Of a stretch of 64,000 nucleotides of DNA, positions 8,408-17,110 are shown one piece after another. Numbering within the stretch: position 1 is the stretch's first letter; the number at the start of each line of letters is the position of its first letter. The DNA comes from Rohdeia mirabilis (lineage in GTDB: Bacteria; Planctomycetota; UBA1135; GCA-002686595): NCBI GenBank assembly GCA_007750655.1, contig CP036290.1, forward strand, positions 1,364,001 to 1,428,000. Direction: 5' to 3'. The position numbers were made by a program, and so were the translations under genes. The notes beneath the pieces are model-generated. The model searched no databases and was not told where the DNA came from. It worked only from the letters and a program-made list of their open reading frames with translations.

Positions 8408-9907
8408 ATGACGAAGAATTCCACGGACGGTCGCCAAGCGACCGGCTTCGCCCGTTTCGACCTACCCAGTCAGCTGATGCGCGCCGTCGAGGCCGCCGGC
8501 TACACGAGCCCGCGCCCGATCCAGGAGCAAGGCCTGCCCGCCGCGCTCGAAGGGCGCGACGTGCTCGGCCTCGCCCAGACCGGCACCGGCAAGACGGCGG
8601 CCTTCGTGCTGCCGATCCTCGATCGACTGATCCGCACCAAGCCGAAGGGCAAGGGCGGTCCGCGCGCGCTGGTCGTCGCGCCGACGCGTGAACTCGCGGC
8701 CCAGGTGCACTCCGAGTTCGAGTCCCTCGGACGCTTCACGCAGATCACCGCGACGCCCGTCTTCGGCGGCGTGCCGATCGCGCGCCAGGAGCGTGCACTG
8801 CGCGGGAAGATGGACGTGGTCGTGGCCTGCCCCGGCCGCTTGCTCGACCTCTACGGCCAGGGCGCGGTGCGCCTCGACGGCGTCGAAGTGCTCGTGCTCG
8901 ACGAGGCCGACCACATGTTCGACATGGGCTTCCTGCCCGACCTGCGCCGCATCCTGAAGGCCTTGCCGCCGCGCCGTCAGAACCTCCTGTTCTCGGCCAC
9001 GATGCCGCGCGAGATCCGCAAGCTCGCCGACACGATCCTGCACAACCCCAAGGTCGTCGAACTGTCCCAGACCAAGCCGGCCGAGACGATCGCGCACGGT
9101 CTGTACCCGCTCGACGAGAACGACAAGATCGGCGCGCTCGACGCGATCCTGGCCTCCAAGGAGTTCAAGTCGGCGATCGTGTTCACGCGCACCAAGCGTC
9201 GCGCCAAGCAGCTCGCCCAGCACCTCGACCTGCGCAAGCACCGCGCCATCGCGCTACAGGGCAACATGTCCCAACCCCAACGCGTGCGCGCGATGGAGGG
9301 CTTCCGCTCCGGCACCTACGACATCCTCGTCGCGACCGACATCGCGGCGCGCGGGCTCGACATCGCCGGCGTCAGCCACGTCATCAACTTCGACGTGCCG
9401 AACACGCCCGAGGCCTACACGCACCGCATCGGCCGCACCGGCCGTTCCGAGTGCACCGGCACCGCGTACACCTTCGTCACCTACGAGGACAAGGACCAGG
9501 TGCGTGCGATCGAGAAGCGCCTCGGTGCGCCGATCGAACGCCACGACGTGCGTGAGCTCGGACCGATCGAGAGCACGAAGCTGCGCGCGCTCAAGCCCGC
9601 AGGTGGTGGCCCCGTTCGCGGCCAAGGTGGCCAGGGCGGGCGCGGCGGACGCGGAGCGAGCGGCGGTCGCGGACCCGGCGTCGGAGCGCGTTCGGGCGGT
9701 GGCGGTGGTCGCGGCGGATCGAGTCGCGGCCCCGGCGCTTCCGGACCGGGCCGTTCGAGCGGCGGTGGTTTCGCCGGCGGCTCGTCGCGGGGACGCAGTG
9801 GTTCGAAGCCCGCGGGTTCGTCGGCGGGCGGTCGCTCGCGGCGCGGCCCGTCGGGCGGTAGCAGCTCCGGCGGCGGCTCGTCGTTCGGCGCCGGCGTCGA
9901 TCGCTGA
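8408..9907 (+). CDS. DEAD-box ATP-dependent RNA helicase (RhlE-like)
   Basis: A 499-residue RNA helicase with all motifs in order: the Q motif region ahead of PRPIQEQ, AQTGTGKT (Walker A), PTRELAAQ, CPGRLLD, DEAD, SAT, then the second RecA domain with FTRTKRRA, ATDIAARGLDI and HRIGRTGR. From about residue 400 the tail is Gly/Arg/Ser-rich with RGG-like repeats, suited to non-specific RNA binding. This layout matches RhlE/DeaD helicases that act in ribosome assembly and mRNA turnover, often at low temperature. The start is set at ATG 8408, just before the conserved region; longer starts would add non-conserved Arg-rich sequence. Confidence 0.95.
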   Translation: MTKNSTDGRQATGFARFDLPSQLMRAVEAAGYTSPRPIQEQGLPAALEGRDVLGLAQTGTGKTAAFVLPILDRLIRTKPKGKGGPRALVVAPTRELAAQVHSEFESLGRFTQITATPVFGGVPIARQERALRGKMDVVVACPGRLLDLYGQGAVRLDGVEVLVLDEADHMFDMGFLPDLRRILKALPPRRQNLLFSATMPREIRKLADTILHNPKVVELSQTKPAETIAHGLYPLDENDKIGALDAILASKEFKSAIVFTRTKRRAKQLAQHLDLRKHRAIALQGNMSQPQRVRAMEGFRSGTYDILVATDIAARGLDIAGVSHVINFDVPNTPEAYTHRIGRTGRSECTGTAYTFVTYEDKDQVRAIEKRLGAPIERHDVRELGPIESTKLRALKPAGGGPVRGQGGQGGRGGRGASGGRGPGVGARSGGGGGRGGSSRGPGASGPGRSSGGGFAGGSSRGRSGSKPAGSSAGGRSRRGPSGGSSSGGGSSFGAGVDR

Positions 9908-9942
9908 GCCGCTGAACGAGCGCGCGACGAGGGCGGCTCAGC
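9903..9942. terminator. Bidirectional hairpin spanning two convergent stop codons
   Basis: A perfect 10-bp inverted repeat, GCTGAGCCGC (9903-9912) and GCGGCTCAGC (9933-9942), lies between the convergent helicase and metalloprotease genes. Each arm contains one of the two stop codons. It can act as a terminator from both sides. Confidence 0.65.
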
Positions 9943-11917
9943 CGTCCTCGTCGGTGCGCTGCGGCACCGGTTCGTCGGACGAGTCGACGGAGCCCGGTTC
10001 GGCGCCGAACGTGACGCTGTCGAGCAACGCGTCGAACTCCAGCTCGATCGCGGGATCGTCCGTCCCCGAGAACTCGGTGCACGAGAGCACGACGTAGTCC
10101 TCACCGCGCGCGAATCCGAGCTGGTGGAAGTTGGCGCGCGTCCCCTGGACGCTGGCGGAGTAGCGCAGTCGGAACGCGGGCCCGCGCGGGTCGTCGACCG
10201 TCTCGGCCACTTCGACCTCGATGTCCTGGAACGTGCTCTCGAGGAACTCGAGCGTCACATCCATGACGGCGCGGCGGTCGAGTCCGTCACCGGGTGCGAG
10301 CGAGACGTTGAAGTTGATGGAGGGCGTCCCGCGCACGAGCACCAGGCGCACCGCGGCCATCGGCGTCTTCGGTTCGACCTGCCACTGTTCCGTGGGCAGC
10401 GTCAGCGAGAGATCCAGGTCGCGGACGAACACGGTTCGGCCGTCCACGACGATGCGGCCCGCTTCGATGGCCGCCAACGCCTCGTCCTCCAGTTGGCGCG
10501 TGACGCGTCCGTCCCCGCGGCCCTTCTTCGTGTCGCGCTCGTCGTGGACGAGGGGCGCTGCGAGCGCGTGGTCGACCGCGAACCGCGACGCCTCGAGCCT
10601 CGTGTCCTCGTCGCCTTCGACGTTCAGACCCACCGCGAGTGCGACGCGCTTGCCGTCGCGGCCGGACCATGTGACGCCTGCGTCGCGCCGGGTGGACGCC
10701 GGTCGATCGTCGTGCCAGTAGGCGTCGGCCTCGAGGCCGAGCACCTGCGCCAGTGCAGAGTGGGCGGCGCGCGCGTCACTGGCGCTGTCCCAGACCGACG
10801 ACCAGATCAACGCGCGCTCGTCCCCGCGACCGAGCAGCAGGTAGCGGTCGCCGTCCCAGCCGAAGCTCGCGCGGACGACGGTCTCGTCGTCGAGCGCGGA
10901 CGCGAACAGCTCGCGCAGCGTCAGTTCGCCCAGCGTGTCGCTCGCGAGCACGGACCAACCGGCCAGTTCGAGGACCGGCGGGAGCTCGAGATCGATCGCC
11001 GTCGGCCAGTCGCGCTCGTCGAGGTACTTCGTGCGGTGCAGCACCTGTTCGGTGGACGCGGGCGGGTCGGCGAAGGCCGCGTCGACGCGTTCCCAACCGC
11101 CCGCGAGCACCAGGTCGTGCACGAGACCCGCGCCGGTGCCGTAGCTGAACGCGAGGAAGGCCGGGTCGGCGAGCGCTCCGGTGTCGATCGACGAGAGCGT
11201 CGTCGAGAGTTCGATCTGGTCCGTGACCCGCTTCTCGAGGCCGGGCGGGAACTCGGCCAGCGACGAACCGCCGAGCGACAGCATCCAGTCCATCGCGGTG
11301 GCCACGGCGTCGCCCTCCATCAGCGCGCCGCGGGCCAACCGCGCGTCGTGCGAGGGCAGCGCACGTCCGCAGAAGTCCGTGAGCCCGACGGCGCGATCCT
11401 GCAGTGCGTGCTGCACCTCGTGGGCGAGGATCTCGCGCCGCAGCGCGTCGCCTCCGTTCAGGCGGTAGAGCGGATGGTCGAACTCGTCGGGCACCAGGAT
11501 CGTGCCGCGCGTCGGGCTGTAGAGGCCGAACACGTTGCCGACCAGTCCGTCCAACAGCGCGTCGAGGAGATCGCCGTCGAACTCGGGCGGGAGGATGCCG
11601 AACGAGCGGTAGGCGTCGCGCATGTGTTCGAAGTGCCCCTGCGGGTGCAGTTCGACGAGTTGCGTGCGCAGTGCAGCGCGGAACGGCTCGGGATCGAGGA
11701 GTTCGACGGGCACGGGCGCGGTGAGTTCGCGTCCGCGGCGTTCGGCGACCTGGGCCGCGAGCTCGGCCAGCTCGGCCCGGACGGCGGCGAGTCGCTCGGC
11801 CCGCGCCCCGTCCTGTTCCGCTGTCGCATCCTGCTGCACCGGCTGGTGCGTGGACGTGTTCGCCTCGGAGGGGACGAGCGTGAGTGCGGCGGCGAGGACG
11901 GGGAGCGCGAGGTGCAT
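9938..11917 (-). CDS. Secreted metalloprotease-like protein with HEVQH motif
   Basis: A 659-residue exported protein. A signal peptide spans residues 1 to about 18 from ATG 11917. The motif EILAHEVQHALQD (near residue 168) is an HExxH zinc site, and an EGDA string about 35 residues later could give the third ligand, as in gluzincin-like enzymes. The rest, about 400 residues, is mixed alpha/beta with no recognised domain. It is divergent from the sulfatase with only 45 bp between starts, so the two may be expressed together. The peptidase function is inferred from the zinc motif only; the substrate is unknown. Confidence 0.8.
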   Translation of the reverse strand: MHLALPVLAAALTLVPSEANTSTHQPVQQDATAEQDGARAERLAAVRAELAELAAQVAERRGRELTAPVPVELLDPEPFRAALRTQLVELHPQGHFEHMRDAYRSFGILPPEFDGDLLDALLDGLVGNVFGLYSPTRGTILVPDEFDHPLYRLNGGDALRREILAHEVQHALQDRAVGLTDFCGRALPSHDARLARGALMEGDAVATAMDWMLSLGGSSLAEFPPGLEKRVTDQIELSTTLSSIDTGALADPAFLAFSYGTGAGLVHDLVLAGGWERVDAAFADPPASTEQVLHRTKYLDERDWPTAIDLELPPVLELAGWSVLASDTLGELTLRELFASALDDETVVRASFGWDGDRYLLLGRGDERALIWSSVWDSASDARAAHSALAQVLGLEADAYWHDDRPASTRRDAGVTWSGRDGKRVALAVGLNVEGDEDTRLEASRFAVDHALAAPLVHDERDTKKGRGDGRVTRQLEDEALAAIEAGRIVVDGRTVFVRDLDLSLTLPTEQWQVEPKTPMAAVRLVLVRGTPSINFNVSLAPGDGLDRRAVMDVTLEFLESTFQDIEVEVAETVDDPRGPAFRLRYSASVQGTRANFHQLGFARGEDYVVLSCTEFSGTDDPAIELEFDALLDSVTFGAEPGSVDSSDEPVPQRTDEDG

Positions 11918-11962
11918 GGGACGCGGGAGCTGGGTGGGGCGAGCGGACCTAGGATCTCCCGC
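11918..11962. promoter_or_regulatory. Very short divergent intergenic region
   Basis: Only 45 bp separate the start codons of the metalloprotease-like gene (minus) and the sulfatase gene (plus). The promoters of each must overlap the other gene's leader or coding start, or transcripts are nearly leaderless. No sigma-factor box could be assigned with confidence. Confidence 0.4.
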
Positions 11963-13543
11963 ATGCTACGCGCCACACTCATCGCCGTCGCCGCGGGTTC
12001 GACGCTCGCCGCCGCCGCTCCGTCCGCACCCGCTCGGACCGACACCGCGCCGCCCACCTCTGCGCGCACCGCACCGACGCTCCCCAACGTCGTCCTGATC
12101 TACGGCGACGACGTCGGGTGGGGGGACCTCGGCGCCTACGGCAGCGAACTGATCCCCACGCCCAACCTCGACCGACTCTGTGCGCAGGGGCTGCGCTTCA
12201 CCGACGCGCACTGTGCGGCGGCCACGTGCACGCCGTCGAGGTTCGCACTGTTGACGGGCGTCCACGGCTTCCGCTCGGGCGTGCGCGTGCTGGCGCCCGA
12301 CGCACCGCTGACGATCGATCCGGACGCGTTCACGCTCGGCGACCTGTTCCAGCGCGCGGGGTACGCGACGGCGGTCGTCGGCAAGTGGCATCTGGGTCTC
12401 GGCGCCGTGGGCGAGCGCGTCGACTGGAACGGCGACGTCGCTCCAGGGCCGCTGGACCTGGGCTTCGACCACTCGTTCCTGCTGCCGTCCACGAACGACC
12501 GCGTGCCGTGCGTGTACCTGGACGGCACGCGCGTTGTCGGTCTCGATCCGAGCGATCCACTGTTCGTGGGATCGAAGCCCGACGGCGTCGAGTGCACGGT
12601 GTACCCGGACGGCCGCGCGACGCCGGAGGCGATGACGTACTACGGCGTCACGCACGGGCACGACCACTCGGTCATCAACGGGATCGGTCGCATCGGCACG
12701 CAGTTCGGCGGCAGCCACGCCCTGTGGGACGACGAGACCATGGCGGACGAGTTCGTCGCGCGCGCGAGTCGCTGGGTCCGAGCGCGCGAGCCCGAACAGC
12801 CGTTCTTCCTGTACTTCTCGTCGCAGGACATCCACGTGCCGCGCACCCCGCACCCGCGCTTTCGGGGCCGTACCGAGTTGGGCTACCGCGGCGACGCGAT
12901 GGTGGCGCTCGACTGGGCGGTGGGGGAGCTGTTGACCGTGCTCGAGCGCGAGGGACTGGCCGAGGACACGCTCGTGATCTTCACCAGCGACAACGGTCCT
13001 GTCTACGACGACGGCTACGTGGACGGCACGGTCGTGCGCACGTCGACGGCGGAGGTGGACCAGGGCCACGACGGTTCGGGCCCGTGGCGCGGCGGCAAGT
13101 ACCAGATCTACGAGGGCGGGACGCGCGTGCCGTTCGTCGTGCGTTGGCCCGGCCGCGTCGAGCCGGGCGTGTCGGACGCGCTCGTGACGCAGACCGACTT
13201 CCTGGCGTCGTTCGCGGCGCTGCTCGGTGTCGAGGTGCCCGCGGGCGAGGCGCGCGACAGCCGCGATCACCTCGCAGCGTTGCTCGGCCGCGATCCGGTC
13301 GGCGCGCCGTTCGTCGTCGAGGAGGCCGGCCGACTCGCGTTGCGGCGTGGCGCGTGGAAGTTCGTCGCCCCGCGCCCCGGGGTCGAATCGGGCTACGCCG
13401 GTGCCGAGCTCTACGACCTCGCGAACGATCCGGGCGAGACCGTGAACCTGATCGCGCGTCGGCCGATCGTCGCCGGCGAGCTGCGCGCCCTGCTCACGCG
13501 CGTCGTCGCGAGCGAGGGTGGGATCCGCGGACTCGGAGAGTGA
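11963..13543 (+). CDS. Exported type I sulfatase
   Basis: A 526-residue sulfatase that hydrolyses sulfate esters, most likely of polysaccharides, after export. The signal peptide is residues 1 to about 20. The metal-binding start NVVLIYGDDVGWGDLGAYG gives D49/D50, and the active-site signature CTPSR is at 89-93, where the Cys is converted to formylglycine. Further family motifs are GYATAVVGKWHLG, FFLYFSSQDIHVP, FTSDNGP and GGKYQIYEGGTRVPF. No sulfatase-maturing enzyme is seen in the window. Planctomycetota carry many such enzymes for algal sulfated glycans. The start is set at ATG 11963, which provides the signal peptide. Confidence 0.97.
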   Translation: MLRATLIAVAAGSTLAAAAPSAPARTDTAPPTSARTAPTLPNVVLIYGDDVGWGDLGAYGSELIPTPNLDRLCAQGLRFTDAHCAAATCTPSRFALLTGVHGFRSGVRVLAPDAPLTIDPDAFTLGDLFQRAGYATAVVGKWHLGLGAVGERVDWNGDVAPGPLDLGFDHSFLLPSTNDRVPCVYLDGTRVVGLDPSDPLFVGSKPDGVECTVYPDGRATPEAMTYYGVTHGHDHSVINGIGRIGTQFGGSHALWDDETMADEFVARASRWVRAREPEQPFFLYFSSQDIHVPRTPHPRFRGRTELGYRGDAMVALDWAVGELLTVLEREGLAEDTLVIFTSDNGPVYDDGYVDGTVVRTSTAEVDQGHDGSGPWRGGKYQIYEGGTRVPFVVRWPGRVEPGVSDALVTQTDFLASFAALLGVEVPAGEARDSRDHLAALLGRDPVGAPFVVEEAGRLALRRGAWKFVAPRPGVESGYAGAELYDLANDPGETVNLIARRPIVAGELRALLTRVVASEGGIRGLGE

Positions 13544-13916
13544 GCGCCGCGCGTCGAGGGGCGACCGACCGGCGGGGAGTCACTCCGAGCACCACCGCGT
13601 TCGACGCGTTCGCGACGAGCGAACGTCGATTCCAGCGGTGGATGCGGCGTGCGGTTCGGCGTCGTCCGAGCCGGTCGCTGGCCGGGCGCACCGCGTTCAC
13701 CTGGGCAAGCGCGTCGTCAACGATGCAACGTCCTGTTCGGCCTCGCTCTGCGGGCAGAATCTTGGCGCGCTGCCAGTCCGAACGTCGTGGATGATCCGGG
13801 CGGCGTGTGCGCCTCTTTGCGACCACACGGCGCGGTGCGACTCTCGCGTCGCCGAGCCTCGTCCGCCCCGCGTTTCCAGCGACTGGTCCCCCCGCCGACT
13901 CCCCCGATCGACGACC
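13544..13916. other. Intergenic region downstream of sulfatase
   Basis: 373 bp with no credible gene. Open frames here are Arg/Ser-rich and lack any family signal. It should contain the end of the sulfatase transcript and the promoter of the following small gene. No strong hairpin was found. Confidence 0.5.
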
Positions 13917-14348
13917 TTGGCCTCTCCCTTCTCGACCCCCGACCTGCCCGCGTTGTTGCTCGTCCACCGCGTCTGCACGCCCGAGGTCCTCGCGGAACTC
14001 GAGCGCCGAGTGCGCGACGGGTGGATCCACGTCGGCACCCTACTCGTCTCCCGTGGAGTTCTCGACGCGACCCAGGTCGAGCGGGTCCTGGCACTTCAAA
14101 GGCGCAAGCCGACGCGCCGCTTCGGCGATCTGGTCGTCGAACTGAAGCTCGCCACGCTCGACGCGGTCGAGTCCGCGCTCGAGGAGCAGCGCGAGCGTTG
14201 TCCGCACCTGTTGGAACTCGTGCTCGCGGACGCTCGCTGCGACCAGGCGCGCGCCCTCGAGGTTCTGCGCGTCCACGTGCGCCAGCTCGAGGGGACCGTC
14301 GCGCAGTTCCTCGGCCTCGTGGATCCGTCGCCGGTCGACGGCGGCTGA
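13917..14348 (+). CDS. Small protein resembling the N-terminal domain of GspE/PilB
   Basis: A 143-residue soluble protein with the chosen start TTG 13917. The pattern IHVGTLLVSRGVLDATQV, then a lysine/arginine patch and RFGDLVVELKLATLDAV, is the repeated 'low-identity helix pair' seen in the N-terminal domain of type II secretion/type IV pilus ATPases (MshEN-like), which binds c-di-GMP in some members. No ATPase domain follows, so this is a free-standing copy, perhaps a regulator. The upstream in-frame sequence is Arg-rich and looks noncoding. A GTG a little further in is an alternative start. Confidence 0.65.
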   Translation: MASPFSTPDLPALLLVHRVCTPEVLAELERRVRDGWIHVGTLLVSRGVLDATQVERVLALQRRKPTRRFGDLVVELKLATLDAVESALEEQRERCPHLLELVLADARCDQARALEVLRVHVRQLEGTVAQFLGLVDPSPVDGG

Positions 14349-14574
14349 AGGGGGGCGGCGCGCGACCGAACGGGCGCGGGCCGTCAAGTGGTCGCCAGTT
14401 CCTGCGCGCCGCGATCGGTGCACTGCACGATCCGGATCCAGTGATCGACGCGCGTTCGAGCCGGGCTGCAGGTTGTGGAGTCCTTGCAGCCGATACGAGC
14501 AGGATACACGGATAGGGTGTTCGCTTCAACCGAGCGCCCCTCGCCGCCCAGCGCGGGCAACGACTGGACCATCC

Positions 14575-15759
14575 ATGACGACCGACGCCCGACGTACCGA
14601 CGCCCGACTCGAGAACCTGCCGCTCGCAGCGATTCGACGCAGGTTGCACACGCTCGCGGAGCGCTCGAACGAAGAGCGCCGCACCGCGGAGTTCGTGCGG
14701 CAGGAGCTCGAAGCCTGCGAACCGGACGCCTTGGTGACCGAACTCGGCGGGCACGGTGTCGCGGCCGTGTTCGAAGGTCGCGCGGCCGGTCCGACGGTCC
14801 TGTTGCGTTGCGATCTCGACGCGCTCCCGATGGCCGGGACGCTCGACGTCGAGCACCGCGCGGACGATCCCGAGACCGCGCACACGTGCGGACACGACGG
14901 CCACATGACGGTGCAGATCGGCGTCGCGCGCGCGCTCGCGGAGCAGCGTCCCGAGCGCGGACGCGTCGTGCTCTTGTTCCAACCGGCGGAGGAGACGGGC
15001 GAAGGTGCGCGCGCCGTGCTCGACGATCCGCGCTTCGCCGAGTTGTCGCCGACGCGCGCGGTGGCCTTCCACAATCTTCCGGGGCGCCCGCTCGGCGAGG
15101 TCACGCTGCGCAACGGTCCTTTCGCCAGCGCGTCGGTCGGCATGATCGTCGAGTTGACGGGCGTCTCGTCCCACGCGGCCGAACCGCACATGGGGCGCAG
15201 TCCGGTCGCGGCGGCGGCGAACATCGCCCAGTCGATCCAGTCCGCGCCTCAGCGCGCCGCGGCGCTCGAGGAGAACGTGCAGGCGACGGTCGTCGGCATC
15301 GAAGTGGGCGGTCCGGCATTCGGCACCAGCCCGGGCAGCGGGCGCGTGATGGCGACGCTGCGCGCGCACACGTCGCAGGCGATGCACGCGCTGTGCGAGT
15401 ACTGCGAACGGATGGCGCGCGGGCTCGCCGCGGGTCACGGACTCGAGTGCGACGTGACGTGGACCGAGCGCTTCCCGGCGACCGAGAACCATCCCGCCGT
15501 GGTGCGCGTCGTCGAGCGCGCCGCCCGTGCGAACGGGCTCGACGTGCGCCGGGCGGAGCATCCGTTCTCGTGGTCGGAGGACTTCGGCCACTTCACGAGC
15601 AGCACCTGCGGCGCGTTGTTCGGGCTCGGGTCGGGCGTCGACCAGCCGCCCCTGCACCACCCCGACTTCGACTTCCCCGACGACCTGCTCGAGCCGGCGG
15701 TGCGGCTGTTCGTGGCGGCGCTGCCCGAGTTGCTCGCGGACGAACTGCCCAAGCGTTGA
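14575..15759 (+). CDS. M20-family amidohydrolase (N-acyl-amino-acid hydrolase type)
   Basis: A 394-residue cytosolic metallohydrolase of the M20D group, which removes acyl groups from amino acids or similar amides. Metal-binding signatures are HTCGHDGH (C105, H107, D108, H110) and QPAEET (E139/E140). A dimerisation insert begins near residue 180 with SSHAAEPHMGRSPV, where the His matches the family's conserved His. The C-terminal motif FSWSEDFGHF matches the region with the last metal His. It starts at ATG 14575. The real substrate could be an N-acyl amino acid, hippurate or an indole conjugate; sequence cannot decide. Confidence 0.94.
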   Translation: MTTDARRTDARLENLPLAAIRRRLHTLAERSNEERRTAEFVRQELEACEPDALVTELGGHGVAAVFEGRAAGPTVLLRCDLDALPMAGTLDVEHRADDPETAHTCGHDGHMTVQIGVARALAEQRPERGRVVLLFQPAEETGEGARAVLDDPRFAELSPTRAVAFHNLPGRPLGEVTLRNGPFASASVGMIVELTGVSSHAAEPHMGRSPVAAAANIAQSIQSAPQRAAALEENVQATVVGIEVGGPAFGTSPGSGRVMATLRAHTSQAMHALCEYCERMARGLAAGHGLECDVTWTERFPATENHPAVVRVVERAARANGLDVRRAEHPFSWSEDFGHFTSSTCGALFGLGSGVDQPPLHHPDFDFPDDLLEPAVRLFVAALPELLADELPKR

Positions 15760-15785
15760 GTCCGGCGCGCTGAGTCCGGCGCGCC
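15757..15785. repeat. 14-bp direct repeat after amidohydrolase stop
   Basis: tgagtccggcgcgc is present twice in tandem starting at the stop codon. The GGCGCGC and GCGCGCC parts can also pair into a short hairpin that may end transcription. Confidence 0.6.
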
Positions 15786-15890
15786 GTGTTCGGCGCCGGG
15801 CGAAGAGCGGTCGGGGTGCGGTCGGTGCGCGACGCTGCCGGGGTGAGCTAGACTCGCGCCCTTCCCCGTCCGCTCGACCCGACGCCCGCC

Positions 15891-17078
15891 ATGCTCTCCT
15901 TCCTTCTCGCCCTCGCGTGTTCCGCCTCCACGCCCGCCACCTTCCAGGAAGGGGCGACTCCCGCGACGCCGGTGACCGAGGCCGATGCGGCCGCCGAGCG
16001 CTTCGTCGCGTTCGCCGAAGCGGTGGAGGCCACGATCGCCGAGGGTGACCCGTCCTTCATGGCGTCGCACTTCGACGTCGGGGGCCTCGTCGCCATCATG
16101 GACGCCGGGCTCGATGCACCCGCCGACTACCGCGAGCCCTTCACCGAAGGGTTGGGGTCCAACTTCGATCTGGCGGCACAGATCGTCGGTGCCAACGCGC
16201 AGTTCGACGGGACCTACCGCTTCTTGCGACTGATGTCGGGCGAACCGACGCGCGCGCTCTTCCGGCTCGAGAGCAACAACGGACTCAACTACCACGAACT
16301 CCACCTGGTCGCGGACGCCGAGTCGGTGCGCATCGTGGACGCCTTCGTCTACGTCTCCGGCGAGTCGCTGTCGACCACGTTCAAGCGCGGCTACGTGGCC
16401 GGACTCGTCCAGTACGATCCGTCACTGGCGGACACGCTGCCGCCGACCCAGAAGAACTACCTCTCCACGCTCGGCGCCTTGCAGCGCATCAAGAGCGTGC
16501 TCGCATCGGACCCGGCCGCCGCACTCGCCATGTGGTCCGAACTCGATGCATCCGTGAAGTTCTTGCCCGAGTTCCTCGGAGCGCGGATCGCTGCTGCCTC
16601 GAACGTCGGTGAGAAGGAGTATCTGGCAGCGCTTCGCGATCTTCGCGAGCACTACCCCGATTCGCCGTCGATGAATCTGATGATGATCGACGCGTACCTC
16701 TTGCGCGGTGAGTTCGACCAGTCGCTGAAGTGCGTGGACGCGCTCGACGAACAGGTCGGCGGCGATCCGTACCTCGAGCTCATTCGCGCCAACATCCACC
16801 TCGCGGACGGGAAGTTCGAGCGCGCGGAGAAGAAGGTGCGACGTGCGATCGAACTGGATCCGCTCCTGGACTACTTGGCCCAGTGGAAGCTGATCGAGAT
16901 CGGGCTCACGGCCGATCTCCACGAGCTCACCTTCGAGGGCCTTTCGTCGCTCGAGACCGACTACGGCATCGAGTGGATCGACCTGCGCACCGCGGCGGGC
17001 TACGAGTCGTTCGTGGCCTCGGAGCCCGGAAGGCGTTGGATCGAGCGCTGGCTCGCGGCGAACGGCGGCGGTCGCTGA
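15891..17078 (+). CDS. Exported protein with TPR-like repeats
   Basis: A 395-residue protein of unknown function. A short hydrophobic leader (MLSFLLALACSAS) suggests export, possibly as a lipoprotein at Cys10. The N-terminal half (about 25-165) is a mixed alpha/beta domain. The C-terminal half has helical pairs with TPR spacing, best seen in DPYLELIRANIHLADGKFERAE followed by VRRAIELDP. It ends 32 bp from the convergent DNRLRE gene. TPR modules hold protein partners together; none is evident here. Confidence 0.85.
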   Translation: MLSFLLALACSASTPATFQEGATPATPVTEADAAAERFVAFAEAVEATIAEGDPSFMASHFDVGGLVAIMDAGLDAPADYREPFTEGLGSNFDLAAQIVGANAQFDGTYRFLRLMSGEPTRALFRLESNNGLNYHELHLVADAESVRIVDAFVYVSGESLSTTFKRGYVAGLVQYDPSLADTLPPTQKNYLSTLGALQRIKSVLASDPAAALAMWSELDASVKFLPEFLGARIAAASNVGEKEYLAALRDLREHYPDSPSMNLMMIDAYLLRGEFDQSLKCVDALDEQVGGDPYLELIRANIHLADGKFERAEKKVRRAIELDPLLDYLAQWKLIEIGLTADLHELTFEGLSSLETDYGIEWIDLRTAAGYESFVASEPGRRWIERWLAANGGGR

Positions 17079-17110
17079 ACGCGTCCGAAGCCTGAACGCC
17101 GCCACGCGCC

